A stretch of DNA of 41,594 nucleotides from an uncultured Clostridium sp. (lineage in GTDB: Bacteria > Bacillota > Clostridia > Lachnospirales > Lachnospiraceae), in the NCBI GenBank assembly GCA_938036545.1, contig CALHQJ010000093.1, positions 1 to 41,594 of the forward strand. The letters are read 5' to 3'. The notes below the pieces were generated by a model, which saw nothing but the letters and a program-made list of their open reading frames with translations, was not told the DNA's origin and ran no database searches. Position 1 is the first letter of the stretch, and each line of letters begins with the position of its first letter. Made by a program: the position numbers and the translations under genes. Positions 25,128 through 32,920 of the stretch are shown here, in pieces.

Positions 25128-25211
25128 ATTAAAGTATGTTTACATTAAACTGTCCGTGTCCAGACTTTGATGGAAAACACAGAGAATATACATCTGAATG
25201 GAGGTGCTATC

Positions 25212-25475
25212 ATGGCAAACATTAAATCTGCAAAGAAGAGAATTTTAGTAAACGAGACTAAGGCTGCTAGAAATAAAGCTATCAGATCCAAGGTTAAGAC
25301 TATGGTTAAGAAGGTTGACGCTGCTATTGCTTCCGGTGACAAGGCTGCTGCACAGGCTGCATTATTAGTTGCAACTTCCGAAATCGACAAGGCTACCAGC
25401 AAGGGCGTATATCACAAAAATACTGCTTCCCGTAAGGTATCCCGTCTTTCCAAGTCTGTAAACGCTATGGCTTAA
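25212..25475 (+). CDS. rpsT: 30S ribosomal protein S20
   Basis: An 87-residue basic protein that begins MANIKSAKKRILVNETKAARN and ends HKNTASRKVSRLSKSVNAMA, the usual S20 pattern. It binds 16S rRNA in the small subunit. The start is the ATG at 25212 with TGGAGGTG upstream; an in-frame ATG at 25167 would add 15 residues that the family lacks. It is transcribed alone, divergent from gpr, and ends at a strong terminator. Standing next to gpr, lepA and holA is a common arrangement in Firmicutes. Confidence 0.96.
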   Translation: MANIKSAKKRILVNETKAARNKAIRSKVKTMVKKVDAAIASGDKAAAQAALLVATSEIDKATSKGVYHKNTASRKVSRLSKSVNAMA

Positions 25476-25498
25476 TTATAAAGAACGAGATAAATTAA

Positions 25499-25537
25499 AA
25501 CTCCTGTCGGATTAACCCACCGGCAGGAGTTTTTTTG
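25499..25537 (+). terminator. Terminator of rpsT
   Basis: AACTCCTGTCGG (25499-25510) pairs with CCGGCAGGAGTT (25520-25531), 12 bp with one wobble, followed by a T run to 25536. Confidence 0.9.
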
Positions 25538-25742
25538 TTATATGCTTCTATTTTCTTCTCCCCACACACAAAGCTTATCCAAAACCTCCACCAACGACTT
25601 TCCTCTTTCCGTAAGCGAATACTCGACCTTCGGCGGAATCTGCGGATATTCTTTCCGCACAATCAGATTATCAGCCTCCAATTCCTTTAAATTTACACTT
25701 AGCGTCTTATCCGAAACTGTTTTCAATAAGCTGGAAAAATCC
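25538..25742 (-). pseudogene. HxlR-type regulator, 3' stump
   Basis: The reading DFSSLLKTVSDKTLSVNLKELEADNLIVRKEYPQIPPKVEYSLTERG is the C-terminal two thirds of an HxlR winged-helix regulator, with the typical wing PPKVEYSLTERGKSL and the end LDKLCVWGEE. The first helices (the usual IGGKW and ILxxL segments) are missing. The frame instead runs on into antisense of the flavin reductase stump until an ATG at 25825. No ribosome site serves it. It is a deletion remnant, not a working gene. Confidence 0.75.
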
Positions 25743-25916
25743 GGTCTTACTGCCAGCAAGGCAGAAACTGTTGATGAACGTGTTATGCCGGATGGCAAGC
25801 TCGATATGACTCTAGTGAACGCCATTGCCTTCGACCCATATACTCATGGCTATTACAAGGTAGCAGAGCGTGTTGGCGAAGCCTTTCACAATGGACTGGT
25901 GCTAAAATCCTGTTAA
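25743..25916 (+). pseudogene. Flavin reductase-like protein, 3' stump
   Basis: The plus-strand reading VMPDGKLDMTLVNAIAFDPYTHGYYKVAERVGEAFHNGL looks like the C-terminal end of a flavin reductase/flavoredoxin-family protein, where DGKLD...FDP...Y...G..VG.AF is the usual closing pattern. Everything before it is absent; upstream bases belong to the opposite-strand HxlR stump. The stop is at 25916. An HxlR regulator divergent from a reductase gene is a common pair, so one deletion removing both 5' ends and the region between them explains the layout (inference). The family call is by pattern only. Confidence 0.5.
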
Positions 25917-26046
25917 TAACCCATACAAATATTGTTAAGAAACCTCTCCAGGCCTTTTCTTCTCCTCCTTTTCATTTTACAATACGCTGTGTACGAATTT
26001 TAAATCATTTTACTCAGTAAGAGTTCATCAAAGGAGGACTTATATT

Positions 26047-26190
26047 ATGGCAGTCGCAGCTATGCTTATTATGATTCTTTATGCAATTCTCGGAGGGGTT
26101 TCCACCCTTGCTATGGTAATCGGTATTCCGGCAATTATTGCCTGGAAGATTTACAGATCTCTGACCCTTCATGTTTCTCTCTATGCATAA
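26047..26190 (+). CDS. Small membrane protein, 47 residues
   Basis: AAAGGAGGA lies 8 nt before an ATG that opens 47 codons: MAVAAMLIMILYAILGGVST and so on to SLYA, with stop TAA at 26188-26190. One long hydrophobic stretch (about residues 2-32) with IGIPAIIAW near its end predicts a single membrane helix or a hairpin. I recognise no family. It converges with comEC, leaving only 3 bp between them. The upstream region 25917-26046 has no other gene. The strong ribosome site is the main support. Confidence 0.6.
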   Translation: MAVAAMLIMILYAILGGVSTLAMVIGIPAIIAWKIYRSLTLHVSLYA

Positions 26191-26193
26191 TCT

Positions 26194-28623
26194 TCACTCC
26201 ATACCAGATGGAGGGCAAAAAACCGTAAGCTTCACCTGCTCTCCATCTGTCTGAAATTCTATGGCCCCCTGTTCAGACGTAATCCAGATCCCTGTTCCCA
26301 GCTTTTCCAACCGTTCTATGGTTTCCTCATGGGGATGGCCGTAGGAGTTCTGTTTTCCGCAGGAAATCACTGCCAGCTTTGGACGGATTGTTTCTAAAAA
26401 TGCCTGACAGGTACTTTCTCTGGAACCGTGATGGCCTGCTTTTAATACTGTGACCTCTTGCAGTTTCCTTTGAGACATCATAGCCAACTCTCCCTCTTCT
26501 CCCAAATCTCCTGTTAAAATCATGGAAAATGCCTGATATTCGGCCAGCATCACCAGAGAATGATCATTCTTTTCTTCTATGATTTTCTGTCCCTTATCTG
26601 GCAGCTGAGGATACAGACAGGTAAGGCTTAATCCCGTTTCCGGTCCGGCCAGACGGTCTCCCTGTCCTATATAAAAGACACTGCCACCCTGAGCCTTTGC
26701 CAGTTTATCCAGTTCATTGTAAATCTCCTGTCCTTTTCCGTGAGCCGGAAGGAAAAGTCGCCTGACGTCAATTGCCTGCTCTTCTAACAAGGTTTTCAAT
26801 CCGCTTATGTGATCCTGATCTCCATGGCTGACAATGGCATAATCAATTTCTTCTACTGCCCTGCTCTCGAAAAAAGGCGTCAAAACACGGCTTCCCAAGG
26901 ACCGATTGTCACTGCTTCCACCATCTATTAAAACAACTGCCGACGCTGTCTGCAGCACAATTCCATCCCCCTGTCCCACATCCAAAACCGTTACGTTCAG
27001 TCCGTCTGGCGGCCTGGGCTTTAACAGAAATGGACCAGTCAGGACAGCGGCAGTTAAAACTGCCCACATTCCTTTCTTATTTTGTCCTGCCAGATACCTG
27101 CCTGTAAAAAGACAGACATAGTACAGAAAAATAGCCGATTCATCCGGCCTTCCGACTAACAAGCTGCTGCCTGGCAGGCCGGAAACCCAGCGGCTGAGAA
27201 TTTCGTATAATTCAAAAATCCGGCTTCCAGGCCAAAGAGCCGCCGCTCCCGCCGCCGCAGATATGCTGCCCAGGCAGATTCCCCCTATCCCGGAATACAG
27301 AACATATGCCATCAGCGGAACAACGATAATATTCAAAAAAACGCCATATACAGAGATTCTGAAAAAATGATATGCCGTAATGGGTAAGGTAGCCGCCTGG
27401 ACAGTCAGACTGAGTGCCAGGCCATTTTTAATCGCTGTTTTCTGAGACAGGCCGGAAGGATTCATCATGCAGATCCCCAATACTGCGCCAAATGAAAGCT
27501 GGAATCCACTTTGAAGAAGCTGATAGGGAAAATCCCAGGTAATCCACACTGCCGCCAGTCCAAGAGCTGTCAGAGGATCGTAGGTTCTTCTGCACAGTTC
27601 TGCAAAAAATGCAATGACCATCATAATGACCGCCCGTTTTCCGGAGCCAGCGGCTCCTATCATCTCTCCATATCCCAGTACGGCCATGCAGGCAGCTGCC
27701 GTCCCAATGGTAATAGAAACTCCGGCTTTCCGAAGCCCCCGATACAGCCCCATCCCTAAAATGGACAAGTGAAGGCCGCTGATTGCCAAAAGATGGGCAA
27801 TTCCGCTTTGCTGATAAAGATCCCGGAGTTGGGAATCCAGGCTTTTCTTTTCTCCCAACAGGACGGAGCGGAATAATCCAGCCTCTTCAGGCGGGCATAC
27901 CTTCCCCAAAAGGGCGCTCCATTTCTTTTTTAAAGAAAACACCAGACGTTCATAAGGCGCTGTTCTCTGATCCAGAATCTGAAGCTTTTCCCCCCTGATC
28001 TGTCCCGTAATTCCTCTGGACAGGTTGTAAAGACGGTAATCAAACTCCCCTGGATTTCCAGCTCCTTCCAGTGGTGTCAGAGCGCCGGTTACTAATAGGT
28101 TCATCCCAATACACAACTCCTGTTCCTCCCTGTCTGTCAATTCCTTCATCCTGACCAGCAACTTGTCCGGTCCCTTTTGTCCCTGTGCATCCCGTACCGC
28201 TCCAAGCCACAGCTCCCATCCATTCCCGCCGGACTCTAATCGTTCCAGCTTTCCCCGGACAATAACCGTTCCGGAATACTCCGACACCCATTTTTCCTGT
28301 CTCTCTAACTCAAGGGCATTCTGTCCTGCCCTGGCAAATCCCAAAAGACTGCAAATCAGGACAGAACCCGTAAAAATGCAGACAGGCAGAAGCTTTTTTA
28401 TGCCTCTGCCTGTTTGAATCCTGGAAATCTGCCTGGGCCAACATACTGCCAATGCAGACACAGCTCCAAACGCCGTCAGGATTCCCATCAGCGCCGTTAC
28501 TGCAGACGGAGACCAGATTTTTTCATAAAAACCGGCATCCGCCATTCCCGCCATTTTCATTTGCAGAGCAAATACCTCTCCAAGTACGAACCCCACTGCA
28601 ATTACGAAAAATGGCCGTTTCAT
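26194..28623 (-). CDS. comEC: DNA internalization-related competence protein ComEC/Rec2
   Basis: An 809-residue membrane protein. N-terminal helices and an OB-like region (about 100-200) lead into the Competence domain with LLAISGLHLSILGMGL and many membrane segments (about 230-510). The C-terminal metallo-beta-lactamase-like domain has DVGQGDGIVLQT, SHGDQDHISGL, ILTGDLGEEGE and KAGHHGSRES. ComEC forms the channel for single-stranded DNA in natural transformation. The start is the ATG at 28623, two bases after the holA stop; the frame is open further up but those codons lie in holA. Length is normal and no frameshift is seen, so the channel gene is intact. Confidence 0.93.
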   Translation of the reverse strand: MKRPFFVIAVGFVLGEVFALQMKMAGMADAGFYEKIWSPSAVTALMGILTAFGAVSALAVCWPRQISRIQTGRGIKKLLPVCIFTGSVLICSLLGFARAGQNALELERQEKWVSEYSGTVIVRGKLERLESGGNGWELWLGAVRDAQGQKGPDKLLVRMKELTDREEQELCIGMNLLVTGALTPLEGAGNPGEFDYRLYNLSRGITGQIRGEKLQILDQRTAPYERLVFSLKKKWSALLGKVCPPEEAGLFRSVLLGEKKSLDSQLRDLYQQSGIAHLLAISGLHLSILGMGLYRGLRKAGVSITIGTAAACMAVLGYGEMIGAAGSGKRAVIMMVIAFFAELCRRTYDPLTALGLAAVWITWDFPYQLLQSGFQLSFGAVLGICMMNPSGLSQKTAIKNGLALSLTVQAATLPITAYHFFRISVYGVFLNIIVVPLMAYVLYSGIGGICLGSISAAAGAAALWPGSRIFELYEILSRWVSGLPGSSLLVGRPDESAIFLYYVCLFTGRYLAGQNKKGMWAVLTAAVLTGPFLLKPRPPDGLNVTVLDVGQGDGIVLQTASAVVLIDGGSSDNRSLGSRVLTPFFESRAVEEIDYAIVSHGDQDHISGLKTLLEEQAIDVRRLFLPAHGKGQEIYNELDKLAKAQGGSVFYIGQGDRLAGPETGLSLTCLYPQLPDKGQKIIEEKNDHSLVMLAEYQAFSMILTGDLGEEGELAMMSQRKLQEVTVLKAGHHGSRESTCQAFLETIRPKLAVISCGKQNSYGHPHEETIERLEKLGTGIWITSEQGAIEFQTDGEQVKLTVFCPPSGME

Positions 28624-28625
28624 AT

Positions 28626-29606
28626 TTACTTTTTCCCGTACTCCTTTGTTAATAACAATTCTACTGCAAGGCGATCCGAAAGCCGCCCTGTCTTTACCTC
28701 TTCCTCCATCTGGACACACAGCTCCACATAGGAAAGAATCTGCTCTCTGGAAAAGGCCCTGGCCTGTGGCAGAACCTTGCCTACAACAAATGGCTGGATC
28801 TTCATTTTCCCTGCAATGGTTCCTTTGTCCATCCCCTTTGCAGACAGCTCCTTTACCTGTAAAATCTGATTAAACTGTCTGGCAATCAGAAATAAAATCC
28901 TCATAGGCGGTTCTTTTAAGGCCAGCAGATCCTCATACAGATCCATGGCTCTTCTGGTCTGCCTGGCTGCCAAAGCAGAAATCATATCGAAAATCTGATT
29001 GGCTGCCTGCGTCGTGCATATTTCTTCTACATCCTGATCCGTAATCACGTCTCTTCCCATGGTATAGCTAATCAGTTTTTCCAGCTCCATCCGGATATTA
29101 TCCATATCATCTCCGGTCTTGCTTAAAAATAAATCCATGGTCCGGCCGGTAATTTTCCTGCCCTCTTTTGCCAGGATTCCGGCCGCCCATCTGGAAAGCT
29201 GGGATGCGTCCTGATGATTCAGTTCTGCCGCATGTCCTGCCTTTTTAACCGCCTTGTACATCTTGCTGCGCTTGTCCACTTCAGACTCTACAAACAGCAG
29301 GCAGGCCGTTTCCGGAATAGACGGAATATAGGCTGCCAGTTCCTCCTGGGCGCTTTTGAAAAAACCGCTGTCCTCAATGAGAATCAGCCGCTTTTCTGCA
29401 AAAAACGGCATGGTTTCCGCCAGACCGATAATCTCGTTTACGTCCAGCCCTTTGCCTTCATAATAGTTGTAATTCATGGTATCGCCGCCAGTAATTGCTT
29501 CTTTCAGACGGTTTTTATAGCTTTTCTTCAAAAAACCTTCCTCACCAAACAGCAGATAGACGGTTCTAAATTGTCCTGATTTTAAATCTTCATTCAGCGT
29601 CTGCAC
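28626..29606 (-). CDS. holA: DNA polymerase III subunit delta
   Basis: A 326-residue AAA+ clamp-loader subunit. It begins VQTLNEDLKSGQFRTVYLLFGEEGFL, followed by KRLILIEDSGFFKS and the C-terminal collar region with FLIARQFNQILQVKEL and LLTKEYGKK. It opens the sliding clamp. The start is GTG at 29606 with GGGAGG 5 nt upstream; an ATG at 29657 lies inside the upstream gene. comEC followed or preceded by holA is a common Firmicute order. The two are nearly adjacent and co-transcribed. Confidence 0.92.
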   Translation of the reverse strand: MQTLNEDLKSGQFRTVYLLFGEEGFLKKSYKNRLKEAITGGDTMNYNYYEGKGLDVNEIIGLAETMPFFAEKRLILIEDSGFFKSAQEELAAYIPSIPETACLLFVESEVDKRSKMYKAVKKAGHAAELNHQDASQLSRWAAGILAKEGRKITGRTMDLFLSKTGDDMDNIRMELEKLISYTMGRDVITDQDVEEICTTQAANQIFDMISALAARQTRRAMDLYEDLLALKEPPMRILFLIARQFNQILQVKELSAKGMDKGTIAGKMKIQPFVVGKVLPQARAFSREQILSYVELCVQMEEEVKTGRLSDRLAVELLLTKEYGKK

Positions 29607-29619
29607 GTCTGCCTCCCTG

Positions 29620-30552
29620 CTATTCTTCTGCCACAATACAGTCCAGATTCTGCTCAAACATCTGGTTCAAAGGAAATACCTCCTTTAACAGGCTGTCATT
29701 GGAGCCGTTGACTGAAATCTGAACCCGATTCACCCCTGTGTTTTCCACCAGGCTGTTTACAATGGAATATACCGGAATATATTCTTTTACACTAAGGGTA
29801 TTCTTCAAAAAACTGTCGTCAAAATTCACATAACAAATATTGTCTGTCACAGAAATATTTAAAATCCTGGTCTCCGGCGGCAAGGTAGAAAACAGCCCGT
29901 CCTCCAAAGGTCCGGCAATCAATTCCTCTACTACCAGACGCTCCAGGGACGTATTGATGCTGTGGAATACCGGACGCTTCTCTGCTTTTAGCCTCTCTCC
30001 GCTTTCATCTGCAAAATACAGGGTCAATTGGGATTCTTCAAAAGCATTGACATCGCTGATACTCTCTACAAAATCCGCCGCACACATCATGCCTACCGGA
30101 TTTCCCTTAGCATCAATAATCGGCTGATCGCCACTGTTAATGTTAATATAGTCAATCCCCGGAATCTGGGTAAATACCTTAGTCAGGGCTGCCCTGCACA
30201 GAATTTCTCTGGTCGGGTTCATTAACATATAGTTCGGATTAAAGTATAAATACAATACTGTGCCGTCCAGCATATACCGCTGTAACTCTACCTTATCCCC
30301 CAGGGCTGTCTGACCGTCAAAATCTGCCGGAACCTGTCCAAACTGTACCATCAGCTCTTCAATTAAAGCCCCCATGTCCTCTTCTCCTGCCTCAGGCTGG
30401 TATTCTCTGGGGCTCAGTCTGGTTCCGCCAGTATTGAGGTAGTAGATTTGATAGCTCCCGCCTTCCAGCGTCCCCATTTCCTGTCTGTCCTGACATCCTG
30501 CTGACAAAAGCAGAAGGGTCATGCAGACAAGTATAGTCCATATCTTTTTCAT
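29620..30552 (-). CDS. GerMN-domain lipoprotein
   Basis: A 310-residue lipoprotein. The signal peptide ends in the lipobox LLLSAGC with the lipidated cysteine near residue 20. Two GerMN repeats follow, the first around VELQRYMLDGTVLYLYFNPNY, the second around TRILNISVTDNICYVNFDDSF. GerM proteins act in sporulation and germination; GerMN domains also occur in lipoproteins linked to two-component systems such as LpqB-MtrB. It follows the histidine kinase by 16 nt, so a signalling or cell-envelope role with that kinase is plausible (inference). Confidence 0.85.
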   Translation of the reverse strand: MKKIWTILVCMTLLLLSAGCQDRQEMGTLEGGSYQIYYLNTGGTRLSPREYQPEAGEEDMGALIEELMVQFGQVPADFDGQTALGDKVELQRYMLDGTVLYLYFNPNYMLMNPTREILCRAALTKVFTQIPGIDYININSGDQPIIDAKGNPVGMMCAADFVESISDVNAFEESQLTLYFADESGERLKAEKRPVFHSINTSLERLVVEELIAGPLEDGLFSTLPPETRILNISVTDNICYVNFDDSFLKNTLSVKEYIPVYSIVNSLVENTGVNRVQISVNGSNDSLLKEVFPLNQMFEQNLDCIVAEE

Positions 30553-30568
30553 GCGCTTCTCCTGCCTT

Positions 30569-32017
30569 TCACTTGATGTAGGTTAGAGGAATCCTGACGG
30601 AAAATGTAGTTCCTTCCCCTTCTTTGCTTTCTACCTTAATGATTCCCTGATGCATTAAAATAACGTTTTTCGTAATGGCAAGGCCCAGGCCGGTTCCTCC
30701 GGTTTCTCTGGATCTGGCCTTATCTACCCGATAAAATCTCTCAAAAATCTGCTCTTGAAATTCCTCTGGAATCCCAATTCCGGAATCGGAAACCTTTACG
30801 TAAAAATACTTGTGATCCGCATCCAGAGTCACTCTGACCCAGCCGTCTGCTATGTTGTATTTTACCGCATTTTCCACCAGATTATTAAGAGCCAGGGACA
30901 GCTTTACCTCATCAACCTCAGCCGTAACCTCCCGAATGCTTTCCAAAATCAGTTCAATATTCCGTTTCTGGGCAATGGGGCGGAGTCTCTTTAAAATCAG
31001 TTCCAGCAGGCCGTTAATGCTGACCTGGGCAATATTCATGGCTGCCGCCGATTTATTCATCTTAACCAGAGACAACAAATCGTCTATAATTTTGCTTTCC
31101 CTGTCGATTTCATCGGAAATATCCTGCATAAATTCCTGATACAGCTCTACTGGCACATTTTCCATGCTCATAAGGGAATCCGCCAGCACCCGTATCGAAG
31201 TAATGGGCGTTTTCAGCTCATGGGATACGTTCGATACAAACTCCTGCCTGGACTTATCCAAAGCCTTCAGCTTTCGTATGGTCTGGCTGACGGCGCCGGA
31301 TATTTTTTTCGTCTCTAAATAAGTATTTTCTTCAATCTCCGTGTCCAAATCTCCCTCTGCCGCCTTTTCCAGCATATGTATCAGTTCATGGAACGGATGC
31401 AAAAGGAATCTGGCCAGGGCAACGGCTGCAACCGCCAGCACCAGTATGGCAATTAAATCAAAGAAGCGGGACTGTTCTTTTACCGAGTCTTTTACAGAAT
31501 TTAAATTTTCTGTAGAAACCGCAACCATCATAACACCGTCAATCTGTTTTTCAGACATATCGTGGTAAATCGGAATCGTCTGAACAAAATAATTTTTATC
31601 TTCATTATAAACATTGCTGATTTCTCCCTGAAAACAGAGGATAATCTCTTCTGCAATATTCAGCCGTCCCTCTGCAAGGCCAAAGGTATCTCTGACAATC
31701 CGGTAGCTTTTATCTACAATGACAATACGGCCATTATAAATATCGGCCGTAATTGTCAGTTCCATATTTAATCCGGTATCCTGATATTCTGGCATAAAAT
31801 ATCCGGCTCTGGTCATTTTATTGCTTATAATCTTGCATTGGTTCAGCACTTCGTTCCGTTTGCTGTCAATCTGGCCCTGACGCACGGTACTAGACAAAAA
31901 GCTTCCCTTCAGCAGTATGGGAAAAATCCCTACTGCCAAAATCAGCAGCACAAACGGCACAGCTATACTGAAGGTAGGCGGCCAGGATTTTTGCTGTTTT
32001 TTTATCCACCCAATCAT
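30569..32017 (-). CDS. Membrane sensor histidine kinase
   Basis: A 482-residue kinase. Membrane segment 1 is about 16-37, an extracellular sensor region about 40-184, membrane segment 2 about 186-206, then a HAMP linker and the HisKA domain with His266 in VSNVSHELKTPITS. The ATPase domain has ALNNLVENAVKYN (N box), DSGIGIPEEFQEQIFERFYRV and GGTGLGLAI. The sensor region shows the extracytoplasmic PAS-like pattern of WalK/PhoR types. No response regulator gene is adjacent or in the window. Its neighbours are degV upstream (25-nt gap) and the GerMN lipoprotein downstream. Confidence 0.9.
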   Translation of the reverse strand: MIGWIKKQQKSWPPTFSIAVPFVLLILAVGIFPILLKGSFLSSTVRQGQIDSKRNEVLNQCKIISNKMTRAGYFMPEYQDTGLNMELTITADIYNGRIVIVDKSYRIVRDTFGLAEGRLNIAEEIILCFQGEISNVYNEDKNYFVQTIPIYHDMSEKQIDGVMMVAVSTENLNSVKDSVKEQSRFFDLIAILVLAVAAVALARFLLHPFHELIHMLEKAAEGDLDTEIEENTYLETKKISGAVSQTIRKLKALDKSRQEFVSNVSHELKTPITSIRVLADSLMSMENVPVELYQEFMQDISDEIDRESKIIDDLLSLVKMNKSAAAMNIAQVSINGLLELILKRLRPIAQKRNIELILESIREVTAEVDEVKLSLALNNLVENAVKYNIADGWVRVTLDADHKYFYVKVSDSGIGIPEEFQEQIFERFYRVDKARSRETGGTGLGLAITKNVILMHQGIIKVESKEGEGTTFSVRIPLTYIK

Positions 32018-32042
32018 TGCTGCCCCTTTCGCTTATCTTTTT

Positions 32043-32906
32043 TTAAATATCCAGCATCCTGACGGCCGCAACGGCAAATGCCCCTGGCCCGATATGGCAG
32101 GCCACGCTTAATGAAAGGGGAGCCGTATAAATAGGAGTTCCAGGATAAAGGGCTTCCAAATCTTTTTTCAGCTCTTCTGCCAGTTCCCAGTTTTCCGTAT
32201 GGGCAATCTCCAGATACATGTGTTTTGCATCCTTATCTCCCAGACGCACTTCCATCTCCTTTGCCAGGGCAGACAGCATGGTGGATTTTGCCTGCTTTAC
32301 GGTTCTGGCCTTGGAAAATGCATCCAGCTTGCCGCCTTCAATAATCAGCACTGGCTTAATACGAAGGAGAGTTCCCAAAGCAGCCGCAGCCGGAGTAATT
32401 CTGCCGCCCTTTTTCAGATATTTCAGCGTATCTACTGTAATGAAAATGATGCTGTCTCCCTTGGTCGCTTCCAGCTTTTCCTTAATCTCAGCTCCAGTAT
32501 AACCTTTTTCTGCCATCTGAAATGCGTCTAACACAGACTGGCGCTGGGTAACGGAAATCCTCTGGTTGTCTACTACGTGAACCTTTCCGTCATATTCGTC
32601 AGCCAGCATCATAGCAGTCTGGCAGGAGCCGGAAAGGGAGCTGGACATAGGGATATGCACAATTTCATCATACTCCTTTAACAGGTCATCCCATAAATTC
32701 ATAACCGATTCCGGAGACGGCTGAGAAGTTGAAATATTTGCGTCTTTTTTCAGTTCCTCGTAAAACTGCTCCTGAGTCAGGGTAATATCTTCAAAATAGG
32801 TCTCGTCATTAATCATAAAGGGCATTGGAAGGACGTAAACACCCAATTCCTTTGCCTGAGCCTGGGTAATTCCGCTGTTGCTGTCTGTAACAATTGCTAT
32901 TTTCAT
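32043..32906 (-). CDS. DegV family fatty-acid-binding protein
   Basis: A 287-residue protein that begins MKIAIVTDSNSGITQAQAKE. STSQPSPESV and MSSSLSGSCQTAMM are the DegV lipid-binding loops. DegV (FakB-like) proteins bind a fatty acid and present it to the FakA kinase for entry into phospholipid synthesis. No fakA is in the window. The start is the ATG at 32906 with AAGGAG upstream, 14 nt after the ABC transporter stop. Confidence 0.9.
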   Translation of the reverse strand: MKIAIVTDSNSGITQAQAKELGVYVLPMPFMINDETYFEDITLTQEQFYEELKKDANISTSQPSPESVMNLWDDLLKEYDEIVHIPMSSSLSGSCQTAMMLADEYDGKVHVVDNQRISVTQRQSVLDAFQMAEKGYTGAEIKEKLEATKGDSIIFITVDTLKYLKKGGRITPAAAALGTLLRIKPVLIIEGGKLDAFSKARTVKQAKSTMLSALAKEMEVRLGDKDAKHMYLEIAHTENWELAEELKKDLEALYPGTPIYTAPLSLSVACHIGPGAFAVAAVRMLDI

Positions 32907-32920
32907 ATCTCTTCTCCTTA

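Noticed and set aside
28623..28719. Longer start for comEC at 28719
   Set aside because: The added residues are antisense-like sequence inside holA. The ATG at 28623 opens directly on the first membrane helix just after the holA stop.
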